Source: Oscillospiraceae bacterium (GTDB lineage: Bacteria > Bacillota > Clostridia > Oscillospirales > Ruminococcaceae). From it: a DNA stretch of 6,067 nucleotides. The notes below the pieces were generated by a model that was not told where the DNA came from, did not search any database, and saw only the letters and a program-made list of their open reading frames with translations. Where the stretch lies: assembly GCA_016297165.1 (NCBI GenBank), contig JAEDHF010000109.1, positions 1-6,067 on the forward strand, read 5' to 3'. This document shows, one piece after another, positions 1 to 6,042 of this stretch (position 1 is the stretch's first letter; every line of letters begins with the position of its first letter). The position numbers were made by a program, and so were the translations under genes.

Positions 1-1601
1 CTTGAATAGTAAGCTATACCGTAAGCAATTCTTAGATCGAACGGACGATTAGGATTCCTGTTGAAGCGTTCAAGGATATCTTCAAATTTTTCGATAGCCT
101 CTTCACACGCCAACGCTGCCTGATTATATGTAGTTATTGCGACAAATTCGTCGCCGCCGACTCTGTAACAGCTACCGATTTCACCAAAAGAATTTGCGAT
201 AGCGTCAGCCGCCTTCATTATCAGAAGGTCGCCCATTTCATGACCCTTGCTGTCGTTGATGACCTTGAGGTTATTAACGTCAAACTGGATAATACCAATG
301 CAGGAATAATTGATGCGCCTTGCTTCAAGCTGCGCCATCTTTGCCTTGAATGCGGCACTGTTTCCAAGACCGGTATTTGCATCAGTAAATGCAACTTCAT
401 TAAGCTTTCCTGCCTTAACGCCGAGCTTTATGTATTTTGAAATATCGCCGAAGCACATAGCCACCGCTGTTACAATGAGTACGAAAAGCCCTGCTCTCAG
501 TCCGAAGAAGCTGTCGCCTGAATTGGAGTTATAATATCTTATGATATCATAGATAATAAATACAAGGTAGAAAACAAGTCCGATATAGTACACTCTCGAA
601 ATATCGTGCTTGTCTCCCATTACCTTAGAAATATAATGAATAAGCTCAAAAGCTATTACAAGAGCTCCTATTACAGTAATAATATGCATAGGAACCACTA
701 AAGAGGTAAAGGGAACAACACCGGTAAAATGAAGAACAAAGGAAGCAACAAAGAATACCAACGATAAGGCAGTCAGAATCTTTATCACAATGTCATGCGT
801 TACTTCATAGAAAGTATGAATAAACATAAGCAGAGCCGGCATTGATACGATAAGACAGGCTCTTGACACATTCTCGAGAAAAGCCACATTCTCGATAAAC
901 ATATAGGTTAAGGGCGTGTCAAGGAACATAGGCACAGCAATCATCAACAGGAAAAATCCGAAATAAACGCAGCCTATAGCACGTTCAACCTGGTTAACAA
1001 GTATCGAACCGAGTACAATGAAGAATACGCCGAGGACAAGAGCAACGGTTGAAAAAACGAGAGATGGTATAGACGTATTCGTAAAGCGGTTCATAATCCG
1101 GGTTGCATTTCCGAAAAATGCACACTCGATACAGCTCGAGGTCGCAGAGGTAGTCTTATATATCTCAAGCTTTATTTCGTGCAGAGAGCTTTTACCATTA
1201 ACAGAAACAGAAATATAATTGTCGAAACTTGAAAGAACGCCATCCATTCCATTTTCGCCGGTCTTATGAACAAGAACACCGTTATCATAAACATTCACAA
1301 CAAGGTCGTGAGTTCTCATTAACAAAATGCAGTCGCTGCTGCTTGCTTCAATAGTTCTGTACAGATAAAAGGGCTTGTCAACATACAATATATCTTTTTC
1401 CGTATAAAGATCAGTAATAGAATAGCCTCTTCCGTATTCATTATGCCAGCCCGTGCTGCAATCAGCGTAATCCGAGCTGCTATATGGCGAAGTAATCAAA
1501 ACTCCGCTTTCGGCAGGAATGAAAGCCGAAACAATCGCACCTATAAACGCAACAACAATGCAAATAAGCATCACAATATCGAATTTACTCGCGCGAATCA
1601 A
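1..1601 (-). CDS. Membrane diguanylate cyclase with 7TM receptor region and GGDEF domain (3' end cut by window edge)
   Basis: Makes cyclic di-GMP from two GTP at the inner face of the membrane, probably in response to an external signal. The frame is open from a TTG at 1601 to the edge, giving 533 residues without a stop. Residues 9-28 are one hydrophobic segment (signal anchor). Residues 30-175 are a polar, beta-rich extracytoplasmic region. Residues about 178-390 hold some seven hydrophobic helices, the layout of 7TMR-DISM receptors. The GGDEF domain follows: DANTGLGN at 407, FDVNNLKVIND with metal-ligand Asp441, and RVGGDEF with the signature at 482-486, all intact, so it should be active. 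The inhibitory RxxD site is absent: Gly473 and Gly476 occupy its positions. About 30 C-terminal residues are probably missing. The TTG start is chosen for its AGGTGA site six bases upstream; ATG at 1571 has none. The ligand is unknown. Confidence 0.93.
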   Translation of the reverse strand, partial: MIRASKFDIVMLICIVVAFIGAIVSAFIPAESGVLITSPYSSSDYADCSTGWHNEYGRGYSITDLYTEKDILYVDKPFYLYRTIEASSSDCILLMRTHDLVVNVYDNGVLVHKTGENGMDGVLSSFDNYISVSVNGKSSLHEIKLEIYKTTSATSSCIECAFFGNATRIMNRFTNTSIPSLVFSTVALVLGVFFIVLGSILVNQVERAIGCVYFGFFLLMIAVPMFLDTPLTYMFIENVAFLENVSRACLIVSMPALLMFIHTFYEVTHDIVIKILTALSLVFFVASFVLHFTGVVPFTSLVVPMHIITVIGALVIAFELIHYISKVMGDKHDISRVYYIGLVFYLVFIIYDIIRYYNSNSGDSFFGLRAGLFVLIVTAVAMCFGDISKYIKLGVKAGKLNEVAFTDANTGLGNSAAFKAKMAQLEARRINYSCIGIIQFDVNNLKVINDSKGHEMGDLLIMKAADAIANSFGEIGSCYRVGGDEFVAITTYNQAALACEEAIEKFEDILERFNRNPNRPFDLRIAYGIAYYS

Positions 1602-1607
1602 TTACTA

Positions 1608-1613
1608 TCACCT
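1608..1613 (-). promoter_or_regulatory. Ribosome binding site deciding a TTG start for the diguanylate cyclase
   Basis: On the minus strand AGGTGA lies six bases before the TTG at 1601-1599. The first in-frame ATG (1571) has no purine-rich site before it and would begin inside the hydrophobic segment, losing the Arg3 and Lys6 that precede it. An in-frame TAA three codons upstream of the TTG (1610-1608) rules out any earlier start. Confidence 0.65.
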
Positions 1614-1654
1614 GACTTCTATCTAAAATATAAATGTATAATATTCCTCGCATA

Positions 1655-1683
1655 ATTTTAACATATTATCAATGAAAAAGCAA
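1655..1683 (-). promoter_or_regulatory. Possible promoter of the diguanylate cyclase gene
   Basis: Read leftward: TTGCTT (1683-1678), a 17-base spacer, then TAAAAT (1660-1655) preceded by TGT, an extended -10 arrangement. Transcription would start near 1648 and give a leader of about 46 bases. The -35 box is weak and the region is AT-rich, so a chance match is possible. The rest of the 1602-1754 spacer holds no clear gene or strong terminator. Confidence 0.4.
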
Positions 1684-1754
1684 TATACTTGACAATTTTT
1701 CAGCAATATGTCAAAATATGGTTACATATTATTACAAGTTCAGCATAACGATTG

Positions 1755-2402
1755 TTATTTCAGAATTATATCAAGCAACTCCTTGGCATTTGTAACCACA
1801 TACTTAGCACCGCTGTTTTCCAGTTCTTCTCTGTCCCTGAAGCCCCAGAGAACACCGCAGGAATCAAGCTCCGCATTAAGAGCGGTTTCCATATCAACAC
1901 CGCTGTCGCCAACATAAAGGACATCCCTTTTCTCTGCATTGAAATCAGAAATAGCCTTATTTACAAGATAAGGATCGGGTTTCTTCGGTATGCCATCAAT
2001 ACTACCGTAGGTCTTTTCAATAAGCCTGCCGAAAATATCTGAAATAAGTACTCCTGCGAATTCGTCCCCCTTATTCGTAACCACAGCGGTTCTTACACCC
2101 ACCTCGGAAAGCTTTTTAAGAAGCTCCGTTATTCCGTCGTAGGGACGGGTGAAATCTCTCTTGTGAGCGTTATAATACTCACAAAAAAGACGGTAGGTTT
2201 TTTCGAAGCTTTCTGCCCTTTTTTCTTCGGGCAGTATCCTCTCAATAAGCTTAGGTATTCCGTTTCCCACAAAATACCTGTATTTCTCGATCTCATGAGT
2301 CGGAAATCCCAGTTCCGACAAAGCAAAATTTCCTGCATTACCAAGGTCGTCCAGGGTATTCAGAAGAGTTCCGTCCAGATCGAAAATTACATATTTATAC
2401 AT
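1755..2402 (-). CDS. HAD-superfamily phosphatase, phosphoglycolate phosphatase-like
   Basis: A 215-residue cytosolic hydrolase of HAD subfamily IA, which removes phosphate from small phosphorylated metabolites through an aspartyl-phosphate intermediate. All four motifs are visible: motif I FDLDGT with nucleophile Asp8 and acid/base Asp10; motif II VVTN with Thr109; motif III Lys140/Lys141 in PKKPDP; motif IV GDSGVD with metal ligands Asp166 and Asp170. The helical cap lies between about residues 15 and 85. Length and motifs match Gph/PgmB-type enzymes, but the cap sequence does not let me name the substrate: phosphoglycolate, pyrophosphate or a sugar phosphate are all possible. An in-frame Met lies 11 codons upstream (2435), but AGGAGG falls within that extension and the predicted transcript starts near 2434, so the Met at 2402 is preferred. 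The gene is divergent from rlmA across 80 bp. No strong terminator follows it. Confidence 0.92.
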   Translation of the reverse strand: MYKYVIFDLDGTLLNTLDDLGNAGNFALSELGFPTHEIEKYRYFVGNGIPKLIERILPEEKRAESFEKTYRLFCEYYNAHKRDFTRPYDGITELLKKLSEVGVRTAVVTNKGDEFAGVLISDIFGRLIEKTYGSIDGIPKKPDPYLVNKAISDFNAEKRDVLYVGDSGVDMETALNAELDSCGVLWGFRDREELENSGAKYVVTNAKELLDIILK

Positions 2403-2414
2403 ATTTTCTTTACG

Positions 2415-2420
2415 CCTCCT
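2415..2420 (-). promoter_or_regulatory. AGGAGG ribosome binding site of the HAD phosphatase gene
   Basis: On the minus strand a perfect AGGAGG lies 12 bases before the ATG at 2402. The spacing is a little long, but there is no other start codon in between. It supports the shorter start, because the longer reading frame would run through this site. Its right edge touches the -35 box of the opposing rlmA promoter. Confidence 0.65.
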
Positions 2421-2448
2421 TGACAGCATACACATTGAAAAGTATAAT
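2420..2448 (+). promoter_or_regulatory. Consensus sigma-A promoter of rlmA
   Basis: TTGACA (2420-2425), 17-base spacer, TATAAT (2443-2448): a full match to the housekeeping consensus with optimal spacing. The predicted start is near 2455, giving a leader of about 28 bases with AGGA at 2472-2475, seven bases before the ATG at 2483. Confidence 0.8.
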
Positions 2449-2469
2449 ATATACTGAAATTAGTGAAAA
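2441..2469 (-). promoter_or_regulatory. Probable promoter of the HAD phosphatase gene, overlapping the rlmA promoter
   Basis: Read leftward: TTTTCA (2469-2464), 17-base spacer, TATACT (2446-2441). The predicted start is near 2434, placing AGGAGG 14 bases into the transcript. Its -10 box shares four base pairs (2443-2446) with the rlmA -10 box on the other strand. The -35 box is imperfect. Confidence 0.55.
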
Positions 2470-2482
2470 GTAGGATTATGAT

Positions 2483-3295
2483 ATGACTGATTTTATTTGT
2501 CCTAAGTGTAAAAAAAGTCTGATTAAAGACGGGAACAGCCTTAAATGCCCCAAGGGGCATTGTTACGATATTTCAATAAAAGGAACAGTAAATCTGCTGC
2601 TCTCCAATAAGTCCGCCCATGGCGACGATAAGCTTATGGTAAATGCACGAAAAGCCTTTCTCGATAAGGGATATTATCTGCCGCTGCGAAATGAGCTTAA
2701 TAAGGCAGTAGATGAATACTCCGAAAATGGCGATACTATCGTGGATTGCGGCTGCGGAGAATGCTGGTACACGGCAGGAATGTACAACTATCTTTCCGAA
2801 AAAGGCAAATCTGTCGATATGATAGGAATCGATGTTTCGAAAGAAGCTATAAATGCAGGAGCGTCACGCTCACGAAGGCTGAGACTGGCTGTAGGAACAG
2901 TATTCGATATTCCTGTGGGTGATAATTCAACAGATATTGTTATCTCTCTTTTCGCTCCCTTTTCGGGAAAGGAATACTTAAGGATACTAAAGAATAAGGG
3001 GGTCTATATTACCGCTTTTCCTCTCGAAAATCACCTTTTCGAGCTAAAGGAAGCGGTTTATGATAATCCATACCGAAACGAAGTAGCGGATATGGAGGTC
3101 GAGGGTTTTGACCTTATCAGGAGTACAGATGTTCACGAAAAGATAAATATATGTACAAACGAGGATATCGTAGCACTATTTTCAATGACTCCCTACTATT
3201 ATAAAACCTCGGAAAAAGACAGGAATAAGCTTAATTCTCTTTCCACTCTGGAAACTACTATTCAATTTCGTATAGCCTGTTATCGGAAAAAATAA
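2483..3295 (+). CDS. rlmA: 23S rRNA (guanine-N1)-methyltransferase, RlmA family
   Basis: A 270-residue SAM-dependent methyltransferase that modifies N1 of a guanine in the helix 35 loop of 23S rRNA, at the peptide exit tunnel. In the family, E. coli RlmA(I) modifies G745 and the Gram-positive RlmA(II)/TlrB type G748; the latter assists resistance to tylosin-like macrolides. An N-terminal zinc finger is complete: Cys6, Cys9, Cys22, His26. The family signature follows (VNLLL at 36-40, GDDKLMVNARKAFLDKGYY at 47-65), then the SAM-binding motif IVDCGCGECWYT (86-97) and the acidic-strand motif GIDVS near 114-118. Length fits the family. The start has AGGA seven bases upstream and a consensus promoter. 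Which guanine it modifies is not certain from sequence, though a Gram-positive host favours the RlmA(II) type. It is the only rightward gene and appears monocistronic. Confidence 0.93.
   Translation: MTDFICPKCKKSLIKDGNSLKCPKGHCYDISIKGTVNLLLSNKSAHGDDKLMVNARKAFLDKGYYLPLRNELNKAVDEYSENGDTIVDCGCGECWYTAGMYNYLSEKGKSVDMIGIDVSKEAINAGASRSRRLRLAVGTVFDIPVGDNSTDIVISLFAPFSGKEYLRILKNKGVYITAFPLENHLFELKEAVYDNPYRNEVADMEVEGFDLIRSTDVHEKINICTNEDIVALFSMTPYYYKTSEKDRNKLNSLSTLETTIQFRIACYRKK
2544..2561 (+). repeat. Perfect palindrome inside the rlmA zinc-finger coding region
   Basis: AATGCCCC, AA, GGGGCATT: 8-bp perfect arms in the codons around Cys22-His26. In RNA it would form a GC-rich stem of about seven pairs with a four-base loop, about 60 bases into the coding sequence. 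No T run follows, so it is not a terminator. Confidence 0.7.
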
Positions 3296-3302
3296 GGACA
3301 AC

Positions 3303-3331
3303 ACCGACGAAATGCAATCCATTTCATCGGT
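3303..3331. terminator. Hairpin between converging rlmA and lysozyme genes, possible bidirectional terminator
   Basis: Arms of 12 bases (ACCGACGAAATG at 3303-3314 and CATTTCATCGGT at 3320-3331) enclose a 5-base loop. In a leftward transcript all 12 pairs form, with one G-U wobble; in a rightward one there is a single C-A mismatch. It sits between the two stop codons (3295 and 3341). Leftward, a TTATTTTTT stretch follows seven bases after the stem; rightward the downstream sequence is only loosely T-rich. The stem therefore better suits the leftward operon. Confidence 0.62.
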
Positions 3332-3340
3332 ATTTATGTA

Positions 3341-4825
3341 TTATTTTATCATGGCGATATTGAAGTCAACTTCCCCTTCGATACCATCTACAGCTCCTGT
3401 TCCGTATTGCCATATATCGAAGTCGTAGCAGTAGTTTAGCTCTGTACTGTAATAGGCTAACCATACGGGATAATTGGCTAACTGGCGCATATCATACTTG
3501 ATTGTAGCCTGTTTCTTATTCGTATAAATCATAGCGTCATAGCCCTTACTCTGAACAGTTTCACAGAACGCAATTGCGCTTAATGTAAGGGTATTCGGCA
3601 TTACATCCTCTGTTCTCGGGATATCCTCCTCGCTTGCTGTTTCCACCGTCTCCCAGTCAAATACTATCGGGTATTCGAGACTTCTACCATCAAGCTTATT
3701 GAGAACAAAATGAGCCTCTTCAATGGCTTCATCAACACTTGTAGCCTGGGAAAATAAATATACGCCTACATCAATTCCCGCCTCGTGTGCACCTTCATAG
3801 TTCTTTATGAACGTTTCGTCAAACCTGATTTTCCCTTCCTCGCCGTAACCTCGATATCCGATTCTAAGAATAGCAAATTCAACGCCGTCCTCACGCACAG
3901 CCTGCCAGTCAATATCTCCCTGGTAGGAGGAAACATCAATTCCGAAATATGAGGAAGAATCGCCGTTAACAGTATATTCCATGTGCCCCCGATTATTTAT
4001 CGAAAAATTCTCGGGTTTAAAGTCATTCTGCTTTATTCCCGATAAAACGGGCGTCCATGAATAGCCCACCGAATTATCCCAGAACAGGATTTTTTCCTTT
4101 TCGGTTTCGATTTCTTCGCTTACGGTCTTGTCCTCCTCGAGGATAGAAGCTACTTCCTTAACTTCCTCCCGTTCTGCTTTTTCTCTTAGGCTTTCGATTT
4201 CTTCTGTTTTCTCCTCTAAAAGCTTTTCAAGCTCTTTTGTACGACGAAATCCCGATAACAAGCCAAAACCCACTGCACAAAGCGTTATTACGGAGATTAC
4301 CGCATTGACAACAGCAATTCTACTGCTCTTTCTATTGCCTGCTTTTGCAGTATGATTACTTACTGCTTCTCTTTGGTTAACTTCTGGACGATAGAGCTGA
4401 GGTTGTGGTAATACAGGTACAGCTTCACTTACAGGCTGCTCAAAGGTAATTTCACGTTCCTGCCCTGAAATTTTATGAACAGTATTCTTTCCGGTCTGAA
4501 CACGCTCGGAATTACGGCTTACCATAGCAACCGTATCATTTTCGTCCTCGTAACAGTCATCGGCTTCTTCTTCCGGAGCATATTCATCACTGTCCGATAT
4601 TTCGTTATCGTCTTCCTCTTCCGAAATACCGAACTCCTCATAAGCAATTTCGTATGTACCGTCCGGGCTTTCTTCCTCGACCTCCGGATCGGAATAATTT
4701 TCCGCCGAAAGCTCTTCATTATAAGCGCTTTCCTCGTCGAAAGCTCCGTCGTCATCCTCGTCAAGACCGTCGAAATCTATTTCTTCCTCGAATTCTTCGC
4801 CGAAAAGAACCTTTTCATCACTCAT
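3341..4825 (-). CDS. Membrane-anchored GH25 lysozyme (muramidase) with acidic cytoplasmic tail
   Basis: Cleaves the beta-1,4 bond between N-acetylmuramic acid and N-acetylglucosamine in peptidoglycan, acting outside the membrane. The 494 residues divide into: 1-100, an extremely acidic tail (47 Asp/Glu, one Lys); 101-168, a polar linker turning basic (NRKSSR); 169-192, one membrane helix followed by RR; 195-245, a charged heptad-like coiled coil; 252-292, a linker; 294-494, the GH25 barrel. Catalytic signatures are intact: GIDVSSYQG with Asp297 and VFDWE with Asp390 and Glu392; the closing DFN motif (Asp488) is present. Basic residues before the helix suggest the N-terminus is inside and the enzyme domain outside. 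There is no cleavable signal and no cell-wall repeat. The start has AGGA seven bases upstream. It follows the antiporter gene by 15 bp with no room for a promoter, so it is probably cotranscribed. Confidence 0.93.
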   Translation of the reverse strand: MSDEKVLFGEEFEEEIDFDGLDEDDDGAFDEESAYNEELSAENYSDPEVEEESPDGTYEIAYEEFGISEEEDDNEISDSDEYAPEEEADDCYEDENDTVAMVSRNSERVQTGKNTVHKISGQEREITFEQPVSEAVPVLPQPQLYRPEVNQREAVSNHTAKAGNRKSSRIAVVNAVISVITLCAVGFGLLSGFRRTKELEKLLEEKTEEIESLREKAEREEVKEVASILEEDKTVSEEIETEKEKILFWDNSVGYSWTPVLSGIKQNDFKPENFSINNRGHMEYTVNGDSSSYFGIDVSSYQGDIDWQAVREDGVEFAILRIGYRGYGEEGKIRFDETFIKNYEGAHEAGIDVGVYLFSQATSVDEAIEEAHFVLNKLDGRSLEYPIVFDWETVETASEEDIPRTEDVMPNTLTLSAIAFCETVQSKGYDAMIYTNKKQATIKYDMRQLANYPVWLAYYSTELNYCYDFDIWQYGTGAVDGIEGEVDFNIAMIK

Positions 4826-4840
4826 ATATTATTCCTTTCA

Positions 4841-5866
4841 TTATACGCCGAGAATAACGGGCTGGAGTAGGAGATACACAAAATAGGCGGCATAACAGCT
4901 TAACATAATAATTCCGCTGCCCTTACCAAGCTTTTTGTTTTTAGCCACAAGAACAAAGAGCAGTACTACCGATACAATAGCTATAATTCCGTCAATAATA
5001 AAGTCGGAACGGAATGCAATAGGGCTGGGAGAAACGAGTCCCGAAATACCTACTACAAAAAGAATGTTGAAGATATTACTTCCGATAATATTTCCGATTG
5101 CGATATCCGTACAGCCCTTCTTTGCGGCTGTAACAGAGGTTACAAGCTCGGGCAAGGACGTACCGAAGGCAACTATTGTAAGTCCGATAATACGGCTGTC
5201 AACGTTCAGTAATGCTGCTATTTCCGAGGCTCCCGTAACGGTAAAATCGCTTCCGAGAACTATAGCTATTAAACCGAGTATGATGAAAAGAATCATTTTC
5301 GGAACTGTATCCTTCTCGGTAAGAGGTTCTACCTCATCTGATGAGCTGTCCCCTTTCTTGGAAAGGATAATAAGGTAAGCAAAGAATGCTGCAAAGAAAA
5401 TAAGAAGAATAATAGCGTCAAAAAAAGTAATTTCGCCGTCAAGTCCCAGAAGCAGAAGAACAACGGTAATTATGACAGTAAAAGGGATTTCATACTTAAA
5501 GGTTGTCTTTTTTACGGGAACAGCCGCAAAAAGAGCTGAAATACCGAGAATAACGAGAATATTCATAATATTACTTCCGATTACGTTACCTACGGCAATT
5601 CCCGCCTCATTCTTACAAGCGGAGGTAATACTGATTGCCGCTTCGGGAGCACTCGTTCCGAAAGCAACTATTGTAAGACCGATTACTATAAGCGGAACCT
5701 TAAGCTTCTGTGCAACCTTCGATGCGCCGTCAACAAACATATCCGCACCCTTTATCAGCAGGATGAAGCCAAGAACAACCAGTAACACGGACAGTATTAC
5801 CGTAATAACCACATTATTTCCGGTTGCATTCTGTATAAAACCAAGTAAGCTTGCTGAAATATCCAT
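4841..5866 (-). CDS. Ca2+/cation antiporter of the CaCA family (Na+/Ca2+ exchanger-like, YrbG type)
   Basis: An integral membrane exchanger that probably exports Ca2+ in return for Na+ or H+. The 341 residues form about ten helices in two inverted halves joined by a short charged loop (169-190). Each half carries the family's alpha repeat: GTSAPE with Glu75 then GNVIGSNIMN (93-102), and GTSLPE with Glu240 then GNIIGSNIFN (258-267). Glu75 and Glu240 match the paired ion-binding glutamates of the archaeal exchanger NCX_Mj (Glu54, Glu213). Asn267 sits where NCX_Mj has Asp240, so ion stoichiometry or preference may differ. Length is typical of prokaryotic members. AGGG lies seven bases before the ATG, and a consensus promoter precedes the gene. 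It leads the probable operon with the GH25 lysozyme. The coupling ion cannot be told from sequence. Confidence 0.93.
   Translation of the reverse strand: MDISASLLGFIQNATGNNVVITVILSVLLVVLGFILLIKGADMFVDGASKVAQKLKVPLIVIGLTIVAFGTSAPEAAISITSACKNEAGIAVGNVIGSNIMNILVILGISALFAAVPVKKTTFKYEIPFTVIITVVLLLLGLDGEITFFDAIILLIFFAAFFAYLIILSKKGDSSSDEVEPLTEKDTVPKMILFIILGLIAIVLGSDFTVTGASEIAALLNVDSRIIGLTIVAFGTSLPELVTSVTAAKKGCTDIAIGNIIGSNIFNILFVVGISGLVSPSPIAFRSDFIIDGIIAIVSVVLLFVLVAKNKKLGKGSGIIMLSCYAAYFVYLLLQPVILGV
5048..5188 (-). repeat. Alpha-2 repeat of the antiporter
   Basis: Codes for residues 227-273, matching residues 62-108 at about 30 of 47 positions. The duplication is visible in DNA: the stretch near 5166-5188 differs from that near 5661-5683 at only two of 23 positions. 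The halves are ancient in this family; the DNA similarity reflects strong conservation. Confidence 0.8.
5543..5683 (-). repeat. Alpha-1 repeat of the antiporter
   Basis: Codes for residues 62-108, including GTSAPE and GNVIGSN; partner of the copy coded at 5048-5188. The two are offset by 165 residues and are expected to lie in opposite membrane orientations. Confidence 0.8.
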
Positions 5867-5908
5867 ATCAATACCCTGCCTTTCAATTCAGAAAAACCAA
5901 TTATTGTA

Positions 5909-5937
5909 ATTATACATAAAAATGCTGAATTTGTCAA
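5909..5937 (-). promoter_or_regulatory. Consensus sigma-A promoter of the antiporter-lysozyme operon
   Basis: Read leftward: TTGACA (5937-5932), 17-base spacer, TATAAT (5914-5909), a perfect consensus match. The predicted start is near 5902, giving a leader of about 36 bases with the AGGG site at 5877-5874. There is no obvious operator or riboswitch in the short leader, so expression may be constitutive. Confidence 0.82.
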
Positions 5938-5970
5938 CATTACATTTTTTCTTAAAAGTCCCGTAAATGC

Positions 5971-5999
5971 TTGAAAAATAATGGAAAATGTTGTATAAT
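5971..5999 (+). promoter_or_regulatory. Rightward promoter facing out of the window
   Basis: TTGAAA (5971-5976), 17-base spacer, TATAAT (5994-5999), with predicted start near 6006. It is back to back with the antiporter promoter, the two -35 boxes separated by 33 bases. The transcript would immediately enter two perfect hairpins. Any gene served lies beyond the right edge. Confidence 0.65.
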
Positions 6000-6013
6000 A
6001 AGTAATGCGTGCT

Positions 6014-6040
6014 CAATAACTGTCCATAGGACAGTTATTG
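6014..6040. repeat. Perfect 12-bp inverted repeat downstream of the rightward promoter
   Basis: CAATAACTGTCC (6014-6025), ATA, GGACAGTTATTG (6029-6040). It begins about eight bases after the predicted start. The 3-base spacer and 27-bp symmetric length would suit an operator for a dimeric repressor; as RNA it would be a strong 5' hairpin. Both readings are inference. Confidence 0.85.
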
Positions 6041-6042
6041 CC

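Noticed and set aside
1689..1714. TTGACA and TGTCAA inverted pair in the spacer between phosphatase and cyclase genes
   Set aside because: Only six-base arms 14 bases apart; neither copy has a good -10 box at 16-18 bases, so it is neither a convincing promoter nor a convincing terminator.
1715..1730. Stem AATATG/CATATT with a 4-base loop after the phosphatase gene
   Set aside because: Six pairs with one G-C and only a very short T run; too weak to call as a terminator.
2403..2435. Longer start for the HAD phosphatase at the Met encoded at 2435
   Set aside because: The added 11 residues include the AGGAGG site, lie at or before the predicted transcript start, and are not expected before the first HAD strand.
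4935..5378. Rightward reading frame of 147 codons opposite the antiporter gene
   Set aside because: Entirely antisense to a gene with clear family motifs; no ribosome site and no recognisable domain. The same holds for the rightward frames at 5472-5909 and 4475-4870.
6005..6019. Four-codon reading frame ATG to TAA at the start of the rightward transcript
   Set aside because: No ribosome binding site and it overlaps the predicted transcription start; nothing supports a leader peptide.
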